Under the pieces are notes generated by a model. It saw only the letters and a list, made by a program, of their open reading frames with translations, did no database searches and was not told the origin of the DNA. From NCBI GenBank assembly GCA_903923925.1, contig CAIXZF010000028.1, positions 1 through 60,927 of the forward strand: 60,927 nt of DNA, in the 5' to 3' direction. Shown here piece by piece: positions 27,321 to 35,574 of the stretch. The stretch is from an uncultured Bacteroidales bacterium. GTDB taxonomy: Bacteria; Bacteroidota; Bacteroidia; Bacteroidales; CAIXZF01. The translations under genes and the position numbers were made by a program. How positions within the stretch are numbered: position 1 is the stretch's first letter; each line of letters starts with the position of its first letter.

Positions 27321-28109
27321 ATGAAAAGTCCAATGAAGAAAATTTTAATTATCATTTTAGCTTTTGTTTTTAGTGCAGGGATGCCTGTATTAGCGCAGAA
27401 AACAATAAAGAAAGAATCTGAAACCGAAAAGAAATTCCCTGTTAAAAAGGGCAATCTGAGGTTAGTTAAAGATAATGTGAAACTGAATTATGTAAAAAAT
27501 ACAGAAATCAGGAACGATACACTCAGAGTTTACAATGACTGGAACAAAAATATGACTCTGGGATTTGAAAATTTGCCAGCGCATATGGAAGCCATTGCTA
27601 TACCGACCATCCTTGAACCGAAAAAGGAAGGAATGGTAGTCGTTAAATACAATGCTGCTAAAAAAGGAGATTTTGGATATTCTTTTGAAAACCTGAACAT
27701 CATAACAGATGATACGCTCGAAGCCTCGAAGTCGCTTTTTGTTATGGTTTATATTGAAGAAGATTTTTCAATGCTAAGCAAAGAGCAAATGGAAAATGCT
27801 CCCAGAATATCATTTGAAACGGAAAAACTGGAGTTTGGTAAAATTAAATCGGGTGAGCGGGTGAAATACAACTTTACGTTTACAAACAAAGGGAAGTCTG
27901 ATTTAATTATTCGCAAAACCAAGGCCAGTTGTGGATGTACAGCTTCAGAACCTGCCAAAAGCGTTCTTAAACCAGGAGAATCGAGCACTATAAATATTAA
28001 TTTCGATACTACTGGTATGAAAGGTGATGAACATAAAACCGTGTATGTTTACAATAACGATCCCAGGTATTCAACAGTTGCCCTTCATATTACAGGTATT
28101 GTTGAATAA
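27321..28109 (+). CDS. DUF1573 exported protein, paralogue of the preceding gene
   Basis: 262 residues, 8 bp downstream of its paralogue. Signal peptide KKILIIILAFVFSAGMPVLAQ. It has the middle domain (about 35-145) and one DUF1573 domain (155-262) with LEFGKIKSGERVKYNF and ASCGCTASEP, but lacks the N-terminal DUF1573 domain of the neighbour. ATG 27333 (Met 5) is an alternative start closer to the signal peptide. Function unknown. Confidence 0.87.
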   Translation: MKSPMKKILIIILAFVFSAGMPVLAQKTIKKESETEKKFPVKKGNLRLVKDNVKLNYVKNTEIRNDTLRVYNDWNKNMTLGFENLPAHMEAIAIPTILEPKKEGMVVVKYNAAKKGDFGYSFENLNIITDDTLEASKSLFVMVYIEEDFSMLSKEQMENAPRISFETEKLEFGKIKSGERVKYNFTFTNKGKSDLIIRKTKASCGCTASEPAKSVLKPGESSTININFDTTGMKGDEHKTVYVYNNDPRYSTVALHITGIVE

Positions 28110-28115
28110 TTTTAT

Positions 28116-28709
28116 TTAATCTTCCTGTGTTCCGTCTTTTTTTATTGTATCAATACGATGACGACTGAGAGAACTCATCAAAGCCCCGGTTTCATTTTTT
28201 GCGATGCTGAGCTCCTGGTTCAATTCGTCCATTTTAGTTCGGTATTCTGCCAGAACATTTAGCTGATCAGCGTTCTGAGCCGTTAACTTTACTAAAAAAC
28301 TGCGGTTTTTAAAATATATGAAAGCCATTATTCCAAACATCACTATGCAAATGAATCCAGCAGCAGCCCAAATGAACATTTTAAGTTGTGTTTGCTGAAT
28401 AAGCTTTTCATTTGCAATGTTAATCTCCTGTAAATGAAAAAGTTGACTTCTAAGGCTGTCGTTAGTATGTGTGGAATGCGTATAAAGTCGTTCAATAATA
28501 AAATTATCAGTTTCTATGAGAGCTTCTGCTGCATTGTTAATTCTTGTTAATTCGAATAAATTCGTGTCAACCATTGCTACCTTTGCTGTGTCATACACTT
28601 GTTTAGCATCTGATCTGACCTTCAGAACGGAGTCGGTTTGAGCGATGCAGTGATAAGATGAAATGACTAAAAGCAGTATCGTGATACTAAAAATAAAGCT
28701 TCTATTCAT
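28116..28709 (-). CDS. Membrane protein with periplasmic and coiled-coil regions
   Basis: 197 residues from ATG 28709 (MNRSFIFSITILLLVISS). A signal peptide ends near CIAQ; then a helical segment (about 30-95); one membrane helix (MFIWAAAGFICIVMFGIMAFIYF); and a heptad-rich C-terminal part (YRTKMDELNQELSIAKNE) that should be cytoplasmic coiled coil. No family recognised. The frame extends to TTG 28721. It converges on the DUF1573 pair with 6 bp between stops. Confidence 0.75.
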   Translation of the reverse strand: MNRSFIFSITILLLVISSYHCIAQTDSVLKVRSDAKQVYDTAKVAMVDTNLFELTRINNAAEALIETDNFIIERLYTHSTHTNDSLRSQLFHLQEINIANEKLIQQTQLKMFIWAAAGFICIVMFGIMAFIYFKNRSFLVKLTAQNADQLNVLAEYRTKMDELNQELSIAKNETGALMSSLSRHRIDTIKKDGTQED

Positions 28710-28748
28710 TATGAAATTCAATTAATTAACATGTTATTTTTGAGGTGA

Positions 28749-28756
28749 CAAAGGTA
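28749..28756 (-). promoter_or_regulatory. Bacteroidota -7 element for the membrane/coiled-coil gene
   Basis: Reverse complement TACCTTTG matches TAnnTTTG, 40 bp upstream of ATG 28709. Confidence 0.45.
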
Positions 28757-28828
28757 AGTATTCTTATCAGGCATGATAAAAGTGCATACTAAAAGATTTG
28801 TAAATTTGTTTAAAGCTAAAATTAAAAC

Positions 28829-30274
28829 ATGAGACAGACTATGCGTACATTTTTTAAATTATCAATTGTTGCATTGTTGTTTTTCCCGATTGCTTTATTG
28901 GGAACTACTAAAAAAGGCTATGAGATAAAAATTAAGGTGGGTGATATCAAAGATACGGTTTGTTACCTGGCAAATTATTTCGGTGATAAAACGTATCTAA
29001 CTGATACTTCGGATGTTGATGCTTCAGGTAGATTTACTTTCAAAGGTGAAGAACCCCTGGCAGGAGGTATTTATATTGTAGCACTTGGGAAAACCCGGCT
29101 TTTTGAATTTCTCGTTGATAAATCACAGTTTTTTAGTCTGGAAACTACAGGTCCTGACTATGTGAAAAATATGAAAATTAAAGGTTCACCCGAGAATCAG
29201 GCATTCTACGATTATATGATGTTTAATCAGGAGAAATATGTAGAAGCAGAGCCATGGCAAAAGCTGGTTAAAAAAGTTGCAAATAATAAGGATTCAACAA
29301 AACTGGTTAAAGACGCTCTCGATAGTATCAACAAAAAAGTTGAAGATTATAAACTTGGTTTTATTAAAAATAATCCAGGAACTTTAATGGCCGGATTTTT
29401 CAATGTTATGCGGGATGTGGATATTCCTCCTGCACCAACCTTACCAAATGGAAAGAAAGATTCTGCATTTCTTTACAATTATTACAGAAATCATTTCTGG
29501 GATAAAATTGATCTTCTTGATGAGCGCCTGCTGAGAACACCGATCTATCAGAATAAATTCACTACTTATTTTGAAAAAGTACTGGTTCAATCGCCTGATA
29601 CTATTATCAAAGATGCCGATAGAATGATAGAAATTGTTAGGCCGAATAAGGAAATGTTTAAATTTCTTGTGTGGTATCTTACAAACTGGTCGGAAACATC
29701 GAATGTAATGGGATTTGACAAGGTTTTTGTTCATATGGTTCAAACCTATTACCAGACGAATCAGGCATATTGGGCTAATCCAACAGTTGTTGAAAACCTG
29801 AATAAACGGGCAAAAAAACTTGATGCCATTCTCATCGGAAGATCAGCACCAAATATGATGATGCTGGATACGAATATGATGCCTCAATCGCTTCTTTCAG
29901 TGAAGGCAAAGTATACTGTTGTCTTTTTCTGGGATCCTGAATGCGGACATTGCAAGGTTGAATCACCAAAACTCAAGAAATTTTACGACGATAATAAAGC
30001 AAAATACGACCTTGAAGTGTTTGCCGTTTGTTCAGATACAAACATGGTAAAAATGAAGGAATATATTAAGAAAAACAATTTTAACTGGATTAATGTGAAT
30101 GGTCCGAGAAGTGTAACACCTAATTATCATGATGTTTACGACATTTACAGCACACCTGTTATTTACCTGCTCGATGATAAGAAAATAATACTCGCAAAAC
30201 GTCTTTTAGTTGATCAGCTCGAAAAATTCATTGAACGTTATGATGCAAATCTGAAAACAAGCAAGAAGGAATAA
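28829..30274 (+). CDS. Exported thioredoxin-fold protein (TlpA-like, DUF4369 N-terminus)
   Basis: 481 residues. Signal peptide near residues 5-25 (FFKLSIVALLFFPIALLG). The N-terminal part (30-140) looks like a DUF4369 domain (GRFTFKGEEPLAGGIYIVAL); a helical middle follows; the C-terminal thioredoxin fold has FFWDPECGHCKVESPKLKKF with C372xxC375 and the cis-Pro region YSTPVIYLLDD. It probably works in periplasmic disulfide chemistry like other Bacteroidota TlpA-type proteins; partner unknown. ATG 28841 is an alternative start. TAAATTTG at 28801-28808 may be its -7 element. Terminator downstream. Confidence 0.88.
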   Translation: MRQTMRTFFKLSIVALLFFPIALLGTTKKGYEIKIKVGDIKDTVCYLANYFGDKTYLTDTSDVDASGRFTFKGEEPLAGGIYIVALGKTRLFEFLVDKSQFFSLETTGPDYVKNMKIKGSPENQAFYDYMMFNQEKYVEAEPWQKLVKKVANNKDSTKLVKDALDSINKKVEDYKLGFIKNNPGTLMAGFFNVMRDVDIPPAPTLPNGKKDSAFLYNYYRNHFWDKIDLLDERLLRTPIYQNKFTTYFEKVLVQSPDTIIKDADRMIEIVRPNKEMFKFLVWYLTNWSETSNVMGFDKVFVHMVQTYYQTNQAYWANPTVVENLNKRAKKLDAILIGRSAPNMMMLDTNMMPQSLLSVKAKYTVVFFWDPECGHCKVESPKLKKFYDDNKAKYDLEVFAVCSDTNMVKMKEYIKKNNFNWINVNGPRSVTPNYHDVYDIYSTPVIYLLDDKKIILAKRLLVDQLEKFIERYDANLKTSKKE

Positions 30275-30294
30275 CATTCGATTTTTAAAAAATT

Positions 30295-30324
30295 AAGGCC
30301 TCTTTCTTCAAAGGGGCCTTTTTT
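30295..30324 (+). terminator. Rho-independent terminator after the TlpA-like gene
   Basis: AAGGCCTCTTT (30295-30305) pairs with AAAGGGGCCTT (30310-30320) with one T-G pair and a 4-nt loop, then a T-run to 30324. Confidence 0.88.
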
Positions 30325-30368
30325 GTAACCAAAACATCAAAATTTGAGTTTAATATCTTATAACGTAG

Positions 30369-33300
30369 ATGATATACTTGATATTAAGGCTCAGATATTT
30401 GTTTTTGTGCTGCATACTTTTTTTTGTATGCCCGGGTTTATTTGGCCAGAAAAACACTGCTGAGGTTAATAAAGTTCGAAAAGATGCAGCCCAGCTTTTT
30501 AAAGATGAGAACTTTAGTGCAGCCTTTCCATTATATTCACAGTTGCTTAGCCTGAATCCAAAAGATCCTGATCTGAATTTCCGTTTTGGTGTTTGTTTTC
30601 TTTATACCGACAAGCGTGATGTGGAAAAACCCTTGAAGTATCTGGAATTTGCTGCAAAATCAAAGGATATCGATTATCATGATTATTTCTACCTTGGCAA
30701 AGCCTATCATTACAATTATCGTTTTGTTGAAGCTGTAAGGATGTTTGAACGGTTTAAGAAATTCGCCACATCCAGGGAAATGACTGATTTTCAGGTTGAA
30801 AGACAGATAGTTATGTGCCAAAATGGTATGCAACTCCTTTCAAAAATAAACGATATCTATGTACTCGAAAAAACAGAAGTAAAACGTGTCGATTTTTACA
30901 GATCTTACTACAAGGCTGATATCAATGGCGTTTTTCTTGCTGAACCGGAGAATTTTAAATCAAAAGCTGATAAAAAGAATAACGATAAAAATGTTGTATT
31001 CTTCCCTGATAAACAGCAGATTCTGTGCTTTTCAAGTTATGGCAAGGAAGCTCTTACGGGTCGTGATATTTATTTCTCCAGCAGAAAAGATGATGGAAGC
31101 TGGGATGTTCCTGTTAAACTTGACAGTACGGTAAATACACCTTATGATGAAGATTTCCCATATCTGCTTAATGATGGAAAAACCTTGTTTTTTTCTTCTA
31201 CCGGCCACAGCAGCATGGGGGGCTATGATATCTTCAGGACGGTTTACGACTCGGTTAAAAAACAATGGTCGAAACCTGTAAATCTGGATTTTGCAATAAA
31301 TACTCCTTACGATGATATCCTGTTTGTTCCTGATACAACAGGGAAATATGCATATTTTTCTTCCGACAGATCCTCTCAGCCTGAAAAAATAATGGTTTTT
31401 AAAGTGCGTATCGATCTAAGGCCAGAGCAGAAAATAGAACTGGATCTCCAGAATGGTCTTGCAGCTGATTATGCTCCAGATCAGAAATACCTTCAGGCAA
31501 TATCCTTGATTAAAGATCTTGCAAGCCTTGAAGTAAACGCAACATCATCAATGTTTACCGATGACAGCAACACTGAATCAAAGGATAATCTGGCTGCCAA
31601 TTCCTTAGTTTCTGCCGGTAAAGATACTACAGAGTCTGTTTATGCTTTAAGAGCAAAAAAACTGGTGACTCAGCGAAATAATAATGAAAAGATTGTTGAT
31701 TCTGCGTTTCTACTCATTTCTAAAGCTGAAAATTCACTCGAAGATTTGAAAGTAATCTATTTAACTCCCGAAGAACTCACTATAACATCTTTAAATACAA
31801 AAGATAAAAAAATAGTTGATGTTGTTCAGACGGATATTGAGGCAACAATCACAAAAAAACAGAAGAAGCTCGAACAGCTGAAAGATTTAGCCGGGCAGGT
31901 GCAAAAATCAGTGAATACAAATGATTTAGCAAAATCAAAGAAGCTTCTGGCTTCAATGTACACAAGTGTTGATGCAACAGATACTTCCACAACAGCTTTT
32001 GAAATGATGTCGAAAGAACTCAGGAAAGCAGTCGAAGATTCTAAATCCGTATCCTCAAAAAACAAATCTAACTTCTTTTCTATTTCAGCTGTTAATAAAA
32101 TTAAACGTATTGCTCAAACGGATATGGTCCTGATTTCTAAACAGGACAATAGTGTTACGGAAGAAAAAAATCCTGCTAAAGAAATTGAATCTGAACAAGA
32201 TGTTAAATTGAGCAACACTGAAAGTAGGGATAGTTCATCTATTGCAGCTACAAATCTTAATGTCGGAGATTCAATTCCAAACAGCAGTGCCGAAACAACT
32301 GAAGTGGTTCAGCCAGTGCAGGAAGATAATCATACAGTCGAACCAAATGCATCGAATGATCCGAAAATTGGACGTCAGATTTTTGCAGTACTAAGTGATA
32401 GCTTGAAAGTAGCAGAACAGGAAAGCAGAAACCAGGTTTTGCTGGCCGAAGTTGTAATCAGAAATCTCTCATCAACGCTTAACAGGCTAAAAAAAGCAGA
32501 GAGTAAGCCTGTTTCCGGAACAGAAAATTCTGAACAGAATAAAGTCGCCTTGCCGGAGAGTTTAAAAGTTCCAAAAGATTCGATTTCATTTGTAATTAAT
32601 CAATTAATTACAGCTCAATTGGTTAAAGAATATTTGAACGATTACCAGACCTCAAGTGAGATGTTATACAAAACATTAACGAACAATCTTCTTGATGACA
32701 GAATTGTAAAATCAGCTGCTGATTCGGGTGTTTATATTAAAGCAATGATGGAACGAATTGCTTTATACCGCAGCGATACCAGGGATCAGATGAAACCAGA
32801 AGCCATTGCAACCTATATCACAAACGCAAGGGAAAGATTAATAGAACAAAAAAATACCTATCTTAAACTTTCCGAATCACTATCCGCTGAGGCCATTACC
32901 CTAGAATCCTCCTCATTAAAATTATCACAGGAGGCCGAGATATTAACTTCTGCCAAGGCAAAAAAAGAATATCGGAAAAAATCCGGAGATCTGCTAAAGG
33001 AGGCTTTTGTAAAACGGGAAGATGCACTTACGAATTACAATAAATTCGTAATCTTTAATAATGCAACTTCATTTGTATCAAACGATATTGATCAACTGCA
33101 ACTGCTTGTTAATCAATTTAATTTAGTACCTCAGAGCGTTCTGGCAAGAACAAAGCCTTCAAAATCGGAAAAGGACGGCACAATAACGCTTCAAAAGGAT
33201 GTTGATGAATATCTCGCGAATAAACTAAATAGCAAAGACCAGTCATTCCCTGCAATAATTGAAAATGAAAATGAGGCCTCGACCTCTGCAAAGGAAATAA

Positions 33301-35573
33301 ACAGACTAACAGGAAGTTATATGGAGAAAGAAAAATTGGCTGTTGATTCTTCTTCTGTTAAAAAAATCATTGCAAGTGTTAGTGAGTTTAAGGAACCTTA
33401 TTCCTTTTTCTATCCTGATAAGCAGGAGGTTGCTAAAAATGAAGAGACAGAAAAAAAGCCTGCTAATGGAAGCATTTCTCCGATATCCGGAAAAATGAAG
33501 GCAGAGTTGAAATCAAATGAGGAAGTAATTGGCAAACTCAATAAATTCTACAATAAGCTTGAAAAAGAAAATGCAGGAACAGCTTCCCGCGAAGAACTGC
33601 TTAAAAAGGAGGAAGCCTTAGATTTTCTTTCAGACACAATTTCAAAAATAGAGGGTGATCTCACGAAGAGATGGAATGAGCCTGAAATTCAAGCTGAGGA
33701 AAATAAACCGGCTGCATTAAAATTTGAAATGCAGCTCTTTGAAATAAAAGCTGTCGGAAATAAAACGAGATATGCTTCCTCCTTAATCAAAATTCAGATT
33801 GCAAGCAGCGAAAGAGGAAATGAGATTAATACTCTTGTGAACAGCCTTGTTCAGGACGCTGCTTATCATATGGATAAAGCTTCCGCACTCGAAAAGCAGC
33901 TTTTAGAAGAGAAATCGGAAGTAAAAAAGAAGGAAATTCAGCAGCAGAAGATAAAATCTCAGGAAAGTGCGCTGTCATTTATTGAAATCGCTGAGAAAGC
34001 CAGCGTTAATAAGTTGAATTTATTAAAGGAGAAAGGGAGCACTGTTGTCAAGGATTCCGGAATCACCATTGTTCAGAAACAGAACCATCAGCAATTGGAA
34101 ACAAGGCTTGATAATAATCAACAACTGGCAGAAACAGCAGAAAATAACCAGCAAATAGCGACTAAGGTTGATAATAATCAGCAAATAGCAGCAACGGCAG
34201 ACAACAACCAACAACTGGCGACTAAGGTTGATAATAATCAGCAACTAGCAGCAACGGCAGAAAACAATCAGCAGTTAGCGGCTAAGGTTGATAATAATCA
34301 GCAGTTGGCAGAAACAGCAGAAAACAACCAGCAAATAGCGACTAAGGTTGATAATAATCAGCAAATAGCAGCAACGGCAGACAACAAACAGCAGCAAGCG
34401 ACTAAGGTTGATAATAATCAGCAACTAGCAGCAACAGCAGAAAACAACCAGCAGATTGAGACTAAGGTTGATAATAATCAGCAAATAGCAGCAACAGCAG
34501 ACAACAACCAACAAGTAGTGGCTAAGATTGATGATAAACAGCAGGTAGTAAAAAAAGCAGAAAACAACCAGCAAATAACGACTAAGGTTGATAATAAACA
34601 GCAGGTAGTAGAAAAAGCAGAAAACAAACAGCAGCAAGCGACTAAGGTTGATAATAATCAGCAGGTGGCAGAAACAGCAGACAACAACCAACAATTAGTG
34701 GCTAAGATTGATAACAATCAGAAGAAAGTAGCAAATGCTGAAACAGCAAAAGAGGAAGAGAAACTAATTACCGATAAACGGCTTGATAATCAGGCGGAAA
34801 TTTCAAAGGAAAGAGCTGTTAATTCTGATTCTTCTGAGTTAGCAGCCGGGGTAATTGAAAGGGAAAATTTCTCAATGACTCCTGTTCCTTCAAAGGAAGT
34901 TAAAGCCTTACTAATTAAAACGGAAAGAAGTATCGCAGAAGCTGTTGTAAATTCTGCAAAACCGCAAATAGAATTTTTATACTATACGGTGCAGGTTGGC
35001 GTTTACAAGGCTCCCAGAGCATCCTTTCAGCTAATGAACATAACTCCTTTATTCGAAGAAATACTGAACAACGGTTTGTATAAATATTGCTCCGGGATCT
35101 TTATGGATTACAAAAATGCTGTGGGGCATAAAAACACTGTTGTAGCAAAAGGAATTCCGGATGCATTTGTTGTTGCCTACTATAAAGGCAGGAAAATAAG
35201 CATTGATGAGGCCTTTAAAATGCAAGGCGGAAAATTAGCGGAGATCATGGATCAGAAGGCAGTTGAGCGTATTGTAAATGCGAATACTAAAGCTCCCGAA
35301 GTCCATTATTGCGTTCAGCTTGTAGCCTATAAAAAGGCAATTCCTGATGCTGCAATAAAAAGTTTTCAGGAAAAACTGAACCAAAAGGTGATCTTGTTTA
35401 CAACAGAAACCGGGATGAATGTGCTTTTATCAGCAGCTGTTTCTGATTTTCAGGGCGTAACTAAAAAACGGGCTGAAATTGTAGCTCAGGGTGTAGCTGA
35501 TGCCTTTATTGTCGGCTTTATTAATGGTAAACGGGTTTCATCGGCAGAGGCCAGAAAGGCTCTCGGGCAATAA
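30369..35573 (+). CDS. 1,734-residue envelope protein: TPR, PD40, coiled coil, NNQQ repeats, two SPOR-like ends
   Basis: Signal peptide 1-26 (YLFLCCILFFVCPGLFGQ). TPR-like helices follow (about 30-150, AAQLFKDENFSAAFPLYSQLL), then PD40-type beta-propeller blades (about 210-350, LLNDGKTLFFSSTGHSSMGG and YDIFRTVYD). A very long Lys/Glu/Ser-rich helical region (370-1240) is followed by ten 20-residue repeats (1248-1447) based on DNNQQ.A.TAENNQQ.ATKV. The C-terminus holds two related SPOR-like modules (about 1535-1620, YYTVQVGVYKAPRASF; about 1640-1734, HYCVQLVAYKKAIPD), both ending with PDAFVV or ADAFIV. TPR plus PD40 recalls PorE-like envelope proteins, but no OmpA domain is present. Peptidoglycan contact through the SPOR modules is inference. 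Its stop is 1 nt before recQ. Confidence 0.85.
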   Translation: MIYLILRLRYLFLCCILFFVCPGLFGQKNTAEVNKVRKDAAQLFKDENFSAAFPLYSQLLSLNPKDPDLNFRFGVCFLYTDKRDVEKPLKYLEFAAKSKDIDYHDYFYLGKAYHYNYRFVEAVRMFERFKKFATSREMTDFQVERQIVMCQNGMQLLSKINDIYVLEKTEVKRVDFYRSYYKADINGVFLAEPENFKSKADKKNNDKNVVFFPDKQQILCFSSYGKEALTGRDIYFSSRKDDGSWDVPVKLDSTVNTPYDEDFPYLLNDGKTLFFSSTGHSSMGGYDIFRTVYDSVKKQWSKPVNLDFAINTPYDDILFVPDTTGKYAYFSSDRSSQPEKIMVFKVRIDLRPEQKIELDLQNGLAADYAPDQKYLQAISLIKDLASLEVNATSSMFTDDSNTESKDNLAANSLVSAGKDTTESVYALRAKKLVTQRNNNEKIVDSAFLLISKAENSLEDLKVIYLTPEELTITSLNTKDKKIVDVVQTDIEATITKKQKKLEQLKDLAGQVQKSVNTNDLAKSKKLLASMYTSVDATDTSTTAFEMMSKELRKAVEDSKSVSSKNKSNFFSISAVNKIKRIAQTDMVLISKQDNSVTEEKNPAKEIESEQDVKLSNTESRDSSSIAATNLNVGDSIPNSSAETTEVVQPVQEDNHTVEPNASNDPKIGRQIFAVLSDSLKVAEQESRNQVLLAEVVIRNLSSTLNRLKKAESKPVSGTENSEQNKVALPESLKVPKDSISFVINQLITAQLVKEYLNDYQTSSEMLYKTLTNNLLDDRIVKSAADSGVYIKAMMERIALYRSDTRDQMKPEAIATYITNARERLIEQKNTYLKLSESLSAEAITLESSSLKLSQEAEILTSAKAKKEYRKKSGDLLKEAFVKREDALTNYNKFVIFNNATSFVSNDIDQLQLLVNQFNLVPQSVLARTKPSKSEKDGTITLQKDVDEYLANKLNSKDQSFPAIIENENEASTSAKEINRLTGSYMEKEKLAVDSSSVKKIIASVSEFKEPYSFFYPDKQEVAKNEETEKKPANGSISPISGKMKAELKSNEEVIGKLNKFYNKLEKENAGTASREELLKKEEALDFLSDTISKIEGDLTKRWNEPEIQAEENKPAALKFEMQLFEIKAVGNKTRYASSLIKIQIASSERGNEINTLVNSLVQDAAYHMDKASALEKQLLEEKSEVKKKEIQQQKIKSQESALSFIEIAEKASVNKLNLLKEKGSTVVKDSGITIVQKQNHQQLETRLDNNQQLAETAENNQQIATKVDNNQQIAATADNNQQLATKVDNNQQLAATAENNQQLAAKVDNNQQLAETAENNQQIATKVDNNQQIAATADNKQQQATKVDNNQQLAATAENNQQIETKVDNNQQIAATADNNQQVVAKIDDKQQVVKKAENNQQITTKVDNKQQVVEKAENKQQQATKVDNNQQVAETADNNQQLVAKIDNNQKKVANAETAKEEEKLITDKRLDNQAEISKERAVNSDSSELAAGVIERENFSMTPVPSKEVKALLIKTERSIAEAVVNSAKPQIEFLYYTVQVGVYKAPRASFQLMNITPLFEEILNNGLYKYCSGIFMDYKNAVGHKNTVVAKGIPDAFVVAYYKGRKISIDEAFKMQGGKLAEIMDQKAVERIVNANTKAPEVHYCVQLVAYKKAIPDAAIKSFQEKLNQKVILFTTETGMNVLLSAAVSDFQGVTKKRAEIVAQGVADAFIVGFINGKRVSSAEARKALGQ
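34110..34709 (+). repeat. Ten in-frame 60-bp tandem repeats
   Basis: The period is exactly 60 bp (20 codons), each unit beginning GATAATAATCAGCA or a close variant. Ten full units are followed by a decayed eleventh from 34710, and a partial unit precedes. Neighbouring units differ by a few substitutions and units several apart are sometimes more alike, which indicates expansion by unequal crossing-over or slippage. The antisense strand is open too, but only as a by-product of the repeat. Confidence 0.97.
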
Positions 35574-35574
35574 T

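Noticed and set aside
34110-34709. Regular repeats as a possible CRISPR array or antisense gene (34425-34694 minus)
   Set aside because: The 60-bp units are contiguous without spacers, in frame with the 1,734-residue protein, and the antisense frame is only a mirror of the repeat.
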